DNA of 64,000 nt from Bradyrhizobium sp. CCGE-LA001. GTDB taxonomy: Bacteria; Pseudomonadota; Alphaproteobacteria; Rhizobiales; Xanthobacteraceae. The notes below the pieces were generated by a model. The model did not search any database and had not been told where the DNA came from. It was given only the letters and a program-made list of their open reading frames with translations. The stretch spans positions 2,411,501-2,475,500 of the forward strand of contig NZ_CP013949.1 of NCBI RefSeq assembly GCF_000296215.2, in the 5' to 3' direction. Position numbers and translations under genes: made by a program. Shown here piece by piece: positions 39,378 through 48,189 of this stretch (position 1 is the first letter of the stretch; each line of letters starts with the position of its first letter).

Positions 39378-40466
39378 ATGTCCTTCAACACTTTCGGCCA
39401 CATGTTCCGCGTCACCACCTTCGGCGAGAGCCATGGGGTGGCGATCGGCTGCGTGGTCGACGGCTGTCCGCCGATGATTCCGCTCACCGAGGCCGACATC
39501 CAGCGGGACCTCGACCGCCGCCGGCCCGGGCAGTCGCGCTTTACCACCCAGCGCCAGGAGCCGGATCAGGTGAAGATCCTGTCCGGCGTGATGGCGCATC
39601 CGGAGACCGGCGTGCAGGTGACGACGGGCACGCCGATCGGGCTCTTGATCGAGAACACCGACCAGCGCTCGAAGGACTATTCGGAAATCAAGGACAAGTT
39701 TCGTCCTGGTCATGCCGACTTCACCTATGAAGCGAAGTACGGCCTGCGCGACTATCGCGGCGGCGGGCGTTCCTCCGCGCGCGAGACGGCGATGCGCGTC
39801 GCTGCCGGCGCGATCGCGCGCAAGGTGCTGCCCGACGTCAAGGTGCGCGGCGCGCTGGTGCAGATCGGTCCGCACAAGATCGATCGCGCGAAGTGGGACT
39901 GGGACGAGATCGCGAAAAACCCGTTCTTCTGCCCCGACAAGGACAAGGCCGCGTTTTTCGAAACCTATCTCGACGGCATCCGCAAGAGCGGCTCCTCGAT
40001 CGGCGCGGTGATCGAAGTCGTCGCCGAGGGCGTGCCGGCGGGCCTGGGCGCGCCGATCTACGCCAAGCTGGATTCCGATCTCGCGGGCGCGATGATGACC
40101 ATCAACGCGGTGAAGGGCGTCGAGATCGGTGCCGGTTTTGGCGCGGCAGAACTGACTGGTGAGGAGAACGCCGACGAGATGCGCACCGGCAATGACGGCA
40201 CGCGCTTCCGGTCCAACCATGCCGGCGGCGTGCTGGGCGGCATCTCTACCGGACAGCCGGTGGTGGTGCGCTTCGCCGTGAAGCCGACCTCGTCGATCCT
40301 GCAGCCGCGGCTCACCGTCGATCGCAGCGGCGCCGACACCGAGATCTTCACCAAGGGTCGCCACGACCCCTGCGTCGGCATCCGCGCCGTCCCCGTCGGC
40401 GAGGCCATGATGGCCTGCGTGCTCGCCGATCACTTCCTGCGCGATCGCGGGCAGGTGGGGCGGTAA
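39378..40466 (+). CDS. aroC: Chorismate synthase
   Basis: The 362-residue protein has the three AroC signatures: GESHGVAIGCVVDGCPP, the GRSSARETAMRVAAGAIARK region and FRSNHAGGVLGGISTGQPVV with RFAVKPTSSI. It converts 5-enolpyruvylshikimate 3-phosphate to chorismate with reduced FMN, the last common step of aromatic amino acid synthesis. The extra segment TYLDGIRKSGSSIGAVIEVV is normal for the proteobacterial type. The length is standard. It stands after a repeat and before another 'GCATGATC' element. Confidence 0.96.
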   Translation: MSFNTFGHMFRVTTFGESHGVAIGCVVDGCPPMIPLTEADIQRDLDRRRPGQSRFTTQRQEPDQVKILSGVMAHPETGVQVTTGTPIGLLIENTDQRSKDYSEIKDKFRPGHADFTYEAKYGLRDYRGGGRSSARETAMRVAAGAIARKVLPDVKVRGALVQIGPHKIDRAKWDWDEIAKNPFFCPDKDKAAFFETYLDGIRKSGSSIGAVIEVVAEGVPAGLGAPIYAKLDSDLAGAMMTINAVKGVEIGAGFGAAELTGEENADEMRTGNDGTRFRSNHAGGVLGGISTGQPVVVRFAVKPTSSILQPRLTVDRSGADTEIFTKGRHDPCVGIRAVPVGEAMMACVLADHFLRDRGQVGR

Positions 40467-40467
40467 C

Positions 40468-40510
40468 GCATGATCCGGAAAGATGTGAAGCGATTTTCCG
40501 AAGATCATGC
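40468..40510. repeat. 'GCATGATC' palindromic repeat, short form
   Basis: GCATGATCCGGAAAGATGTG at the left and TCCGAAGATCATGC at the right, 43 bp, with GAAGCGATTTTCC in the middle. It begins just after the aroC stop. Confidence 0.8.
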
Positions 40511-40583
40511 GCCAGATATAATGCCGCGGTACTAGCCCACCGCGCAGCTTGACGGCCCCGCAACTTCGTCCGCAAATGCGGGC

Positions 40584-41774
40584 ATGAACAGCTCCGAGCT
40601 CCAGCGCGTTTTGAATTGGCTGATCGACGGCGCCTGGTCGGCTCAGGAGCCGGCCGAGATGATCGCCGATTTCTGCGAACGTCTGGTCGCGGCCGGCCTG
40701 CCGCTGTGGCGGTTCGGCATCTTCATCCGCACGCTGCATCCCGAAATCTTCGGCCGCAACTTCATCTGGCGGCAGGGCGAGGATGTCGAAATCGGCAGCG
40801 TCGATTTCGATGTCCTGGATACGCCCGAATTCGCCCAAAGCCCGCTTCGTATCGTATTCGAGCAGAGCGTGGAGGTGAGAGGGCGGGTCGATGATCCCAA
40901 CAGCAAGCGGTTTCCGATCGTCGACGACATGCGCGCCGAAGGGGCGACCGACTATATCGCAGTGCCGCTGCCGTTCCTCGACGGCTCGACCCATGCGACC
41001 AGCTGGATGACTCGGCAGCCCGGCGGCTTCAGCGATGACGACATAGCGGCAATCCGGGCCATCATCGCGCCGCTCGCGCGCGTCAGCGAGATCATCAGCC
41101 TGCGCCGCACCGCGGAGATGTTGCTCGACACCTATGTCGGTAATCGCGCGGGCGCGCGCATCCTGGGAGGCCAGATCCGCCGCGGCCACAACGACACCAT
41201 GCAGGCGGCGATCTGGCTCTCGGATCTGCGCGGCTTTACCGCGCTGTCGGACCGGCTGCCGGCCGAGGCGGTGGTCACGATCCTCAACCATTATTTCGAT
41301 TGCCAGGTCACCGCGATCCGCGGCCATGGCGGCGAGGTCTTGAAATTCATGGGCGACGGTCTGCTCGCCGTGTTTCCCATCGACGAATATGTCGGCGATG
41401 CCGCCCATGTCTGCGCGGGCGTGCTGGAGGCGGCGCGCGAATCCCGCGCCAGCGTCGAAGCGCTCGCCATCCCTGTCGGCGAGGCCGTCGAGCGTTTCCG
41501 CTTCGGCGTCGCGCTGCACGTCGGCAATATCCTGTATGGCAATATCGGCGGCGGCAACCGGCTGGACTTCACCTGCATCGGCCCCGCCGTCAATCTCGCG
41601 GCGCGGCTGGAGAAGATCACGGGGCGGTTGGGGCGAACCGTCGTCGCCTCGGAAGGTTTCGCCAATGTCTGCCGGCACGATTGGCACGAGCTCGGCGAAT
41701 TTCCGATCGCAGGATTTTCCAAGGCGCAGCGCGTGTACGGGCTGGCGGAAGAGACGTACGCGCAGGCCGGCTGA
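40584..41774 (+). CDS. Class III adenylate cyclase with sensory N-terminus
   Basis: The 396-residue protein has an N-terminal region (residues 1-190) resembling a GAF-like sensory domain with no membrane span. The class III cyclase domain follows: AAIWLSDLRGFTALSDRLPA (metal Asp), GHGGEVLKFMGDGLLAVFPI (second Asp and the substrate Lys), DFTCIGPAVNLAARLEKITG (Thr in place of Asp, then Asn and Arg). The Lys/Thr pattern is that of class IIIb cyclases common in Rhizobiales, which make cAMP. The signal sensed by the N-terminus is unknown. Convergent with clpS, the stops only 3 bases apart. Confidence 0.88.
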   Translation: MNSSELQRVLNWLIDGAWSAQEPAEMIADFCERLVAAGLPLWRFGIFIRTLHPEIFGRNFIWRQGEDVEIGSVDFDVLDTPEFAQSPLRIVFEQSVEVRGRVDDPNSKRFPIVDDMRAEGATDYIAVPLPFLDGSTHATSWMTRQPGGFSDDDIAAIRAIIAPLARVSEIISLRRTAEMLLDTYVGNRAGARILGGQIRRGHNDTMQAAIWLSDLRGFTALSDRLPAEAVVTILNHYFDCQVTAIRGHGGEVLKFMGDGLLAVFPIDEYVGDAAHVCAGVLEAARESRASVEALAIPVGEAVERFRFGVALHVGNILYGNIGGGNRLDFTCIGPAVNLAARLEKITGRLGRTVVASEGFANVCRHDWHELGEFPIAGFSKAQRVYGLAEETYAQAG

Positions 41775-41777
41775 GCC

Positions 41778-42083
41778 CTATTCCTCCGGCTCCGTCGTGA
41801 ACAGCAGCGGATAGCCCTTGGCGCGGCCGGCGTCGGTGGCGCGCGTCGCCTTGGTCTCCGCGACGTCCTTGGTGAACACGGCGACGACGCAGGTCCCCAG
41901 CTTGTGTGCGGTGATCATCACCTTGTAGGCCTGAGCCTCGGTCATACGGAATTCGGCCTTGAGGATCATCGTGACGAACTCTCGTGGCGTGTAGTCGTCG
42001 TTGATCAGGATGACCTTGTGCAGCCGCGGCCGCTCGACCTTGGTCTTCGTCCTGGTTTTCGGCGTGGTGACGGTATCGTTCAT
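41778..42083 (-). CDS. clpS: ATP-dependent Clp protease adaptor
   Basis: The 101-residue protein has the ClpS core: LHKVILINDDYTPREFVTMI, LKAEFRMTEAQAYKVMITAH, KLGTCVVAVFTKDVAETKAT. NDDYTP and the helix with MITAHK form the N-degron (N-end rule) pocket. ClpS delivers proteins with destabilising N-terminal residues to ClpAP. The variant VAVFTKDVAETKA and the YPLLFTTEPEE tail resemble the second alphaproteobacterial paralogue (ClpS2). The start at MNDTVTTPK is set by AGGACACG upstream; an in-frame ATG at 42131 exists. No clpA is adjacent. Confidence 0.93.
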   Translation of the reverse strand: MNDTVTTPKTRTKTKVERPRLHKVILINDDYTPREFVTMILKAEFRMTEAQAYKVMITAHKLGTCVVAVFTKDVAETKATRATDAGRAKGYPLLFTTEPEE

Positions 42084-42217
42084 CGTGTCCTGAAACGCCC
42101 CGGCCCTGATCAGCTCCAGCCGTCTCATCATATTGCAGGCGCCCGGCCTGCTCCAAGATGGCCGATGTGGTCGTGATCATGCCGTTGCGGATGGGCAGGA
42201 ATGCGTGGCTGCGCTGC

Positions 42218-42601
42218 CTACGGAAGCGCGCGGACGAGCTGCAAGGCGGCGATCAGCGCGCCCACGGACAGCACCACCGATGCAATCATATAGACGGCGG
42301 AGGCAACGGTCTGGCCGCGTTCGATGAGATACCAGGCATCCAGCGAGAACGTCGAGAACGTCGTGTATCCGCCGCAGATGCCGACAGTCAAAAATATCCG
42401 GGCAGCCTGCGGCAGGTTCCATCTCGTCGCGAACAACGCGGTGAAGACGCCGATCAGGAACGATCCCGTTACGTTGATGATCAGCGTGCCCCACGGAAAG
42501 TCGGTGCCGAAGGCGCGCCCCGAACCGATGGCAACGAGATAGCGCAGGACCGCGCCGAGCGCTCCGCCTGCCGCGACTGCCAGAATGTATTGGATGTTCA
42601 A
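42218..42601 (-). CDS. crcB: Fluoride efflux channel (Fluc/CrcB)
   Basis: The 127-residue, four-helix protein has the Fluc signatures GGALGAVLRYLVA, GTLIINVTGSFLIGVFTALF and VGICGGYTTFSTFSLDAWYL (Thr/Phe polar track and Phe box). It forms a dual-topology dimer that lets F- leave the cell. It starts 28 bases after the stop of the MFS gene, giving an MFS-crcB operon downstream of the fluoride riboswitch at 43939-44003. This agrees with fluoride detoxification. The predicted CDS extends fully into the C-terminal helix and looks intact. Confidence 0.94.
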   Translation of the reverse strand: MNIQYILAVAAGGALGAVLRYLVAIGSGRAFGTDFPWGTLIINVTGSFLIGVFTALFATRWNLPQAARIFLTVGICGGYTTFSTFSLDAWYLIERGQTVASAVYMIASVVLSVGALIAALQLVRALP

Positions 42602-42629
42602 CGTCCCGTTCCCTGGTTTGCGACCTGCA

Positions 42630-43838
42630 TCATTGGTCCTTTGCCGCCAACCCGCCGCCGACTGCGAGCAGCCCGACGAGCGAGACCAGCGCGAAGGCCA
42701 GCCCCGCCAGGAACGTGCCTGCCGGACCGTAGACGTCCCACAACGCGCCGGCGATCACGCTCGCAGCGAGCAGAGCAAGACCCGTGAACAGGTTGAAATA
42801 GCCGAAGGCGGTGCCGCGCAGGCTTGGCGGGGCGGCATCGGCGACCATCGCCGACAGCAAGCCTTGCGTCAGTCCCATATGTAGCCCCCACAGCACGACG
42901 CCGAGCGCGAGGCCCGCAAGGCTCGGCAGCAAGGCCAGCGCGAGGTCGGCAGCGGCGAGGAAGACCAGGCCAAGCGCGAGCAGGCCGGTCCGGTTGATCC
43001 GGTCCGACAGCACGCCGGCCGGATAGGCCGACAGCGCATAGGCGACGTTCATCAGCACCAGCACCGCCGGCACCCACATCGCACTGAGTCCGATGTTCTG
43101 TGCGCGCAGGATCAGGAAGGCCTCACTGAAGCGCGCCAGCGTGAACACGATTCCGATCGCGACGACGCGCCAGTACACCGCTCCGAGCTGGCGCATCGCG
43201 GCGAGATTGAGCGGATTCTTCGCACGCTCCCTGCTCGGATCGGGGTTCGGCTCGCTCACGGCGAAGGCGATCAGTCCAAAGGCCAGAAAGGCCGGAAGCA
43301 CCGCAACCCAGAACACGATGTTGAAATTGTCGGCCGTCCACCACATCAGGCCGATCGCAACGAGCGGCCCGAGGAAGGCGCCGATGGTGTCGAGCGATTG
43401 CCGCAGCCCGAAGCTTGCGCCACGCAGGCCGACGGGGGCGATGTCGGCGATCAGCGCATCTCGCGGTGCGCCGCGGATGCCCTTTCCGACGCGGTCGATG
43501 AAGCGCGCCGCCACCAGCCAGCCGACGCTTGGCGCAAGCGGAAACAGCGGTTTGGTGAATGCGGCCAGCCCATAGCCGAGCGCGGCGAGCAGCTTGCGGC
43601 GGCCGAGCCAGTCCGACAGCGCGCCGGAGAAGATCTTGGTGATCGAGGCGGTCGCCTCGGCAATGCCTTCGATGAAACCGACGGTGAGCGTGGAGGCGCC
43701 GAGCACAGTGACGAGATAGATCGGCAGCAGCGCATGGATCATCTCGGAAGAGATGTCCATCAGCATCGAGACGAAGCCGAGCACCCAGATTCCCCTGGGC
43801 AGCGAGGTCCGTGCAGCATTCGGTGTCGTCGTCGTCAC
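42630..43838 (-). CDS. MFS transporter in the fluoride-riboswitch operon
   Basis: The 402-residue protein has 12 predicted membrane segments. The N-terminal half contains WVLGFVSMLMDISSEMIHAL, LPIYLVTVLGASTLTVGFIE and a motif-A-like loop DWLGRRKLLAALGYGLAAF; RVGKGIRGAPRDALIADIAP follows. This pattern is that of an MFS group often labelled only 'MFS transporter'. The start is GTG 43838, with AGGAGAAGG upstream. A fluoride riboswitch and a terminator lie upstream and crcB downstream, so it may move fluoride or a fluoride-linked compound; transport of something else is possible. Confidence 0.85.
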   Translation of the reverse strand: MTTTTPNAARTSLPRGIWVLGFVSMLMDISSEMIHALLPIYLVTVLGASTLTVGFIEGIAEATASITKIFSGALSDWLGRRKLLAALGYGLAAFTKPLFPLAPSVGWLVAARFIDRVGKGIRGAPRDALIADIAPVGLRGASFGLRQSLDTIGAFLGPLVAIGLMWWTADNFNIVFWVAVLPAFLAFGLIAFAVSEPNPDPSRERAKNPLNLAAMRQLGAVYWRVVAIGIVFTLARFSEAFLILRAQNIGLSAMWVPAVLVLMNVAYALSAYPAGVLSDRINRTGLLALGLVFLAAADLALALLPSLAGLALGVVLWGLHMGLTQGLLSAMVADAAPPSLRGTAFGYFNLFTGLALLAASVIAGALWDVYGPAGTFLAGLAFALVSLVGLLAVGGGLAAKDQ

Positions 43839-43867
43839 GCCTTCTCCTGACCCTGCCTTCAGGCAAC

Positions 43868-43891
43868 AAAAAACCCGCCGTCGGCGGGTTT
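43868..43891 (-). terminator. Riboswitch-linked intrinsic terminator
   Basis: On the minus strand AACCCGCCG-A-CGGCGGGTT is followed by TTTTTT (plus-strand AAAAAA at 43868-43873). It lies between the fluoride aptamer and the MFS start. GGCGGG just before it could pair with the CCCGCC arm as an anti-terminator, so it is the likely expression platform. Confidence 0.7.
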
Positions 43892-43938
43892 GTCCATGCT
43901 CCCGCCAAAGGCAGAGCCTCTATGAGAGCCCCACCTCG

Positions 43939-44003
43939 AGCAGGAGTCATCAGCCCATTACGGCAACGGACCGCCGGGCGGTTGTCGGGGGACTCCATCC
44001 CCA
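43939..44003 (-). promoter_or_regulatory. Fluoride riboswitch (crcB motif)
   Basis: Read on the minus strand: GGGGATGGAGTCCCCC, then AACCGCC, then GGGCTGATGACTCCTGC. The invariant blocks GATGG, AACCGC and GCTGATG of the crcB-motif aptamer are all present. GGAGT in the first block pairs with ACTCC in the last, where other aptamers have GGCAT/ATGCC, so the stem is kept by covariation. It lies 100 bases before the MFS-crcB operon. The remaining gap (44004-44298) shows no further gene. Confidence 0.88.
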
Positions 44004-44298
44004 TCTGTGCGGCCAGCCTAGCATGGAAATTGTGCCGGACAAGTGGGTGGGGGCGTGTCTCCACATTGCACGTGTCATTCCGGGTGTGCGTCGCGAGAAC
44101 CCGGAATGCCGAGATTCTCGGCTGCGCGAGGACGTCTGTGATCGCGCGAGTTCCGGTGACGCAAGCGCGGCAACATGGCGGCGGGTTTGCGTGAAGCTCG
44201 CAAATTCCTAACTCGAATGTGAAGTGCAAACGATCTTCGCGCTTTGCGGCAAGGCGTTTGCATGTCACCATCGCGTCATACGACGGGAGACTGCTGCG

Positions 44299-45156
44299 AT
44301 GCGCTTGCTGTTCTCGATCGGGGCTGTGCTGGTGGCCGGCGTACTCGCCGGAGGAGATGTCGCGGGCGTCGCGGCACCGGGGCCGAATTTTGAGCCGACC
44401 AAGACTCAGCGGCTCGCCGCCGACAAGGACGCGCAGGCGGTCGACGTCGAGCTGGTCCTGGCGGTCGATGTCTCCTACTCCATGGACATGGACGAGCTCG
44501 CGATCCAGCGCGAAGGCTACGCGCAGGCGATCCAGTCGAAGGAATTCCTCCAGGCCCTGAAGCTCGGTCCGAACGGCCGGATCGCGGTGACCTATTTCGA
44601 ATGGGCCGCTTCCAGCGACCAGAAGATCATCATCCCCTGGCGGCTGGTCGACGGGCCGGAGACGGCAGATGCGGTCGCCGCCGAGATCATGAAGACGCCG
44701 ATCCGGCGCGCCTCGCGCACGTCGATCTCCGGCGCGATCACTTTTGCCATGCCGCTGTTCGACGAAGATCCGTATCGGGGCCTGCGCCGCGTCATCGACA
44801 TTTCCGGCGACGGCCCCAACAACAATGGCGGCCCGGTCACGGTGGCGCGCGACGCCGCGCTCGAGAAGGGCATCGTCATCAACGGTCTGCCGATCATGGT
44901 CAAGGAGCCGTCCTATTCGACGATGGATATCGACAATCTCGATTTCTACTACGAGGACTGCGTCATCGGCGGTCCCGGCTCCTTCGTCATCACGATCAAA
45001 GAGCGCGATAAGTTCAAGGAAGCGATCCGCACCAAGCTGCTGATGGAGGTCGCCGGCCGGACGCCGGAGCGCCCGGTGATGCGGGTTGCCGACAGGGAGC
45101 CGCGCGTCAATTGCATGATCGGCGAGAAGATCTGGTCGGATCGCTGGGGCCGCTGA
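44299..45156 (+). CDS. DUF1194-family exported VWA protein
   Basis: The 285-residue protein has a Sec signal (MRLLFSIGAVLVAGVLAGGD) followed by a von Willebrand A-like domain with the MIDAS motif DVSYSMDMDE, GRIAVTYFEWAASSDQKIII and VIDISGDGPNNNGGPV. This matches DUF1194, exported VWA-type proteins of unknown function. The start at ATG 44299 has GGGAGA 7 bases upstream, although the frame is open from 44224. The cysteines YYEDCVI and RVNCMIG may form a disulfide. It probably binds a divalent cation and a protein partner. Confidence 0.85.
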   Translation: MRLLFSIGAVLVAGVLAGGDVAGVAAPGPNFEPTKTQRLAADKDAQAVDVELVLAVDVSYSMDMDELAIQREGYAQAIQSKEFLQALKLGPNGRIAVTYFEWAASSDQKIIIPWRLVDGPETADAVAAEIMKTPIRRASRTSISGAITFAMPLFDEDPYRGLRRVIDISGDGPNNNGGPVTVARDAALEKGIVINGLPIMVKEPSYSTMDIDNLDFYYEDCVIGGPGSFVITIKERDKFKEAIRTKLLMEVAGRTPERPVMRVADREPRVNCMIGEKIWSDRWGR

Positions 45157-45312
45157 CAGCCGGCTCCGTTGGGACCTTTCGCCTCATCTCGTCGGGCGAT
45201 CGAGCTTAACCCCTCGTTAACCGGCACGTGGCCCTAATCCGGGTGTTTCAGTTTGCTTCCGATCGGACGCGAACGAAAGCGGGTTTGTCAGGCCCGTCCA
45301 CCGAGCAGTCCA

Positions 45313-45948
45313 ATGGCCACCGTCTCAGCGACCACCAGCCAGATTTCCCCCGCCAACGAGCGGGTGTTTCGCCAGAGCAGGCTGCTCGGCGAATGGAAGG
45401 GCAATTGGGTCGGCAACAACCAGCCTGTCAGCTTCAATGTCATCAACATCCGCGGTGCCCGGGCGCAGGTCGAGTACACTCACAACGGGCGGACCGAGCG
45501 TGGTTTTGCCGAGGTCAACGGCTCGCTGATCAGCTTCGGTGGGGTCACGGTCGGCACCAAGGACGGCAAGAACATGGTGCTGCTCTACTCCGTTGGCGGT
45601 GCCGGCAAGCAGACCGCCAATTTGGAGAAGCAGGATCCGCCGCCGTCCGACAGCCGTCTCATGGGGAGCTGGGGTGGCTATTCCAGCGACAACGGCAAGA
45701 GCGCGAGCTTCAAGGTGCTCTCGGTCAACGGCAAGGAAGCCCAGGTCAGCGTCACCACCGACGGCATTACCCGCCAGGGCACCGGCATCGTCTACAAGAA
45801 CGTCATCATGTTCGGACAGGCGCAGATCGCCACCGACGACGGGCAGAACGGCAGGGTCATCTATCAGGTCGGCAGCAAATCCTTCATGGTGCCGGTGACC
45901 AAATATCCGCCGGCTGATTCATCCTCCACGCTCGACAAGACCGCCTGA
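45313..45948 (+). CDS. Hypothetical protein with duplicated beta-rich domain
   Basis: The 211-residue protein is built from two similar units of about 80 residues: RLLGEWKGNWVGNNQPVSFN...VTVGTKDGKNMVLLYSVG and RLMGSWGGYSSDNGKSASFK...AQIATDDGQNGRVIYQVG. Both have W-G near the front, a V-x-I/V...G-AQV strand and a D/DG strand, so a tandem duplication is clear. There is no signal peptide or membrane helix, and no catalytic motif. Start at ATG 45313; the frame opens at 45253. Function unknown; perhaps a binding protein. Confidence 0.75.
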   Translation: MATVSATTSQISPANERVFRQSRLLGEWKGNWVGNNQPVSFNVINIRGARAQVEYTHNGRTERGFAEVNGSLISFGGVTVGTKDGKNMVLLYSVGGAGKQTANLEKQDPPPSDSRLMGSWGGYSSDNGKSASFKVLSVNGKEAQVSVTTDGITRQGTGIVYKNVIMFGQAQIATDDGQNGRVIYQVGSKSFMVPVTKYPPADSSSTLDKTA

Positions 45949-45980
45949 GCGCACGGCGTTGCCGGCGCGGGCTGCCGTCC

Positions 45981-46754
45981 TCACCATTTCGGCGGTCGCT
46001 TCTCCACGAACGCTCTCAAGCCCTCCTGCGCCTCGTCCGAGGTCGCGACGTTGCAGAAGTCGTCCACGGCGCTGGCGATGCTGCGCCGGTAGTCCAGATC
46101 GATCTGGCGCATGAAGGCGGCGCGGCCCATGCGCAGCACCGCCGCTGATTTCCCTGAGAACCGCGCCGCCAGCGTGGCGACCTCCGCCTCGAGCTCCGCA
46201 TCGCCGACGACGCGGTTCACCACGCCGAGCTCGCGAGCCTCTGTGGCGCTGAAGACGCGGCCGGTGAACAGCAGCTCGAAGGCGCGGTGACGTCCGACGA
46301 TGCGCGGCAGATGAGCATAGTGGATCGCCGGGATGACCCCGACGTCGATCTCGGGATAGCCGAACGTCGCGCTTTCGGCCGCCAGCACGACGTCGCAGGA
46401 CACTGCCATGGTCATGCCGCCGCCGCGGGCCGCGCCACCGACCGCCGCGATCGATGGTTTTCCGAGCCCGTACTGGGCGTCGTAGAGGTCGATATAGAGC
46501 GCCTGGAGGAATTCGCGGATCTGGGCGCCGGGCTTGCCGAGCAGGATGTCGAGATCGAGGCCCGCCGAAAAGCGTTTTGGAATCGCACTCTCCAGCACGA
46601 CCACGCGCGCGTCCTGATCGTCCGCTGCCCGGTGGAAAGCTGTGACCACCGCGCGGATGACCTCGAGGCTCAGCGCGTTGACGGGCGGGCGGCGCAGCGT
46701 GATGCGGGCGATGTTGCCAGCGCATTCGTAAGTGACGGGATTGTCGGATGTCAC
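45981..46754 (-). CDS. Enoyl-CoA hydratase/isomerase family protein
   Basis: The 257-residue crotonase-fold protein has the oxyanion-hole segments KRFSAGLDLDILLG and AVGGAARGGGMTMAVSCDVV, with ESATFGYPEIDVGVIPAIHY in the active-site region and the C-terminal PPKW tail common in this family. The hydratase Glu pair is not clear, so isomerase or thioesterase-like chemistry is possible. The start is GTG 46754, with GGAGA 5 bases upstream. Substrate unknown; a beta-oxidation or aromatic pathway role is likely. Confidence 0.87.
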   Translation of the reverse strand: MTSDNPVTYECAGNIARITLRRPPVNALSLEVIRAVVTAFHRAADDQDARVVVLESAIPKRFSAGLDLDILLGKPGAQIREFLQALYIDLYDAQYGLGKPSIAAVGGAARGGGMTMAVSCDVVLAAESATFGYPEIDVGVIPAIHYAHLPRIVGRHRAFELLFTGRVFSATEARELGVVNRVVGDAELEAEVATLAARFSGKSAAVLRMGRAAFMRQIDLDYRRSIASAVDDFCNVATSDEAQEGLRAFVEKRPPKW

Positions 46755-46930
46755 CGGGTTCTCCGGGCTTCAAGATATCGATCGCTTCAATTGCCGGTCG
46801 ATCTTCCAACAACAGCGTCGTAGCCCGCCAGCTTACGTGACGGCCCGAGCGAGGCAAGGAGCTCCATGCGGCGTCAGGCTGCGGCATCGGCATGGCCGTA
46901 TGCCGCAGTCACGCGACCCCTGTGATACGG

Positions 46931-47989
46931 TCAGATCCGCGCCTCCAGGATCAGGTTGAACGGGGTTTCGGCGGCGCGACGGAAGCGCGAGAGGCCGCCT
47001 TCGCGCGCGACCTTGCGCAGCCTTGCCTCGCCGGCTTGTGCGCCGAGCGCGAGACCGACCTCCTGGTCCAGCGAGGCCGGTGTGCAGATCATGGTCGAGG
47101 CCGCATAATAAACGCGGCTGACCGGATTGAGATTGTCTTCAAGGCGATCGCCTGCGAACGGCTCGACCAGCATGCAGGTGCCGTCCTCGGCCATGGTTTT
47201 CCGGACATGGCTGATGGCGCCGACGGGATCGCCCATATCGTGCAGGCAGTCGAAGAAGCAGACGAGGTCGTATCCCTCGGCCGGATAAGACTTGGCCGAT
47301 TGAACGGCAAAGGAGACCCGATCGCCCAGCTTGGCCTCCGTAGCGGCCTTTCGCGCGGCCTCGATCGAGCCCTCGTGATAGTCGAAGCCGTAGAAGCGCG
47401 AGTTCGGAAAGGCCTCGGCCATCAGCCGTGTCGAAACGCCGTGGCCGCAGCCGACATCGGCCACCTTGGCGCCGCGCTTGAGCTTGTCCACGACACCGTC
47501 GAGCGCAGGCAGCCACTCCTGCACCAGATGATGCATGTAGCCGGTGCGGAAGAAGCGCGCGGTGCCGCAGAACAGGCACTCGCTGCGCCGGTTCCAACCG
47601 ACACCCTTGCCGGTTCTGAACGCGTCCGTGATCTTCGGCTCGTCGAGAAAGGCAGCGGCGATGACATTGCCGACCGCGCCGAGGAACACCGGGCTGTCCT
47701 GATCGGCCAGCGCCATTGCCTGTTCCGGCAGCATCGAGAATTTTCCGGATGCTGCATCATATTCGACGTAGCCGGATGCCGCCTGGCTCGCGAGCCATTC
47801 GCGGACATAACGTTCCGCCGTGCCGGTGGCGCTCGCGAGCTCGGCGGAGTTCATTGGCCCTTTGGCGGCGAGGGCGCGGTACAGGCCGAGTTTGTCGCCC
47901 AGCAGGACCAGCGACGCGTTCATCGCGGCCCCGACCTCGGTGATCATCTTGCCCATAAAGGCATTCAACCTGTCGGTATTGACCTCCAT
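46931..47989 (-). CDS. SAM-dependent methyltransferase with winged-helix N-terminus
   Basis: The 352-residue protein has an N-terminal helix-turn-helix-like dimerisation part (LGLYRALAAKGPMNSAELAS, ATGTAERYVREWLASQAAS, GYVEYDAASGKF) and the class I methyltransferase core with AKVADVGCGHGVSTRLMAEA (motif I), FYGFDYHEGSIEAARKAATE, YDLVCFFDCLHDMGDPVGAI and GTCMLVEPF. The whole layout resembles Rv2258c-like methyltransferases of unknown substrate. The start at 47989 (MEVNTDRLNAF) has GGAGG 5 bases upstream; ATG 48001 is an in-frame alternative. Confidence 0.85.
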   Translation of the reverse strand: MEVNTDRLNAFMGKMITEVGAAMNASLVLLGDKLGLYRALAAKGPMNSAELASATGTAERYVREWLASQAASGYVEYDAASGKFSMLPEQAMALADQDSPVFLGAVGNVIAAAFLDEPKITDAFRTGKGVGWNRRSECLFCGTARFFRTGYMHHLVQEWLPALDGVVDKLKRGAKVADVGCGHGVSTRLMAEAFPNSRFYGFDYHEGSIEAARKAATEAKLGDRVSFAVQSAKSYPAEGYDLVCFFDCLHDMGDPVGAISHVRKTMAEDGTCMLVEPFAGDRLEDNLNPVSRVYYAASTMICTPASLDQEVGLALGAQAGEARLRKVAREGGLSRFRRAAETPFNLILEARI

Positions 47990-48189
47990 GACAGCCTCCA
48001 TGTGATGGCATTTTCAAGTGTCTTGGACACGGACGCGGGCAAGCGCGTCCTTTAAATGGGTCCGTTCGTCATGGAGCAGGTTCAATGCGTCAGGAAAAGG
48101 TGATCCGGTGGGGGAACCACCGGCATCGCGTTGCTGGCAATCTTGGGAGCCGGCGGGTATGATTTGGGAAGTTTCTGACGGTTATCTGA

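Noticed and set aside
39219..41687. Very long minus-strand open frame (over 800 codons) opposite aroC and the cyclase gene
   Set aside because: It is a high-GC shadow: its translation is Arg/His/Asp-rich with no family signature, while the plus strand encodes clear AroC and cyclase proteins.
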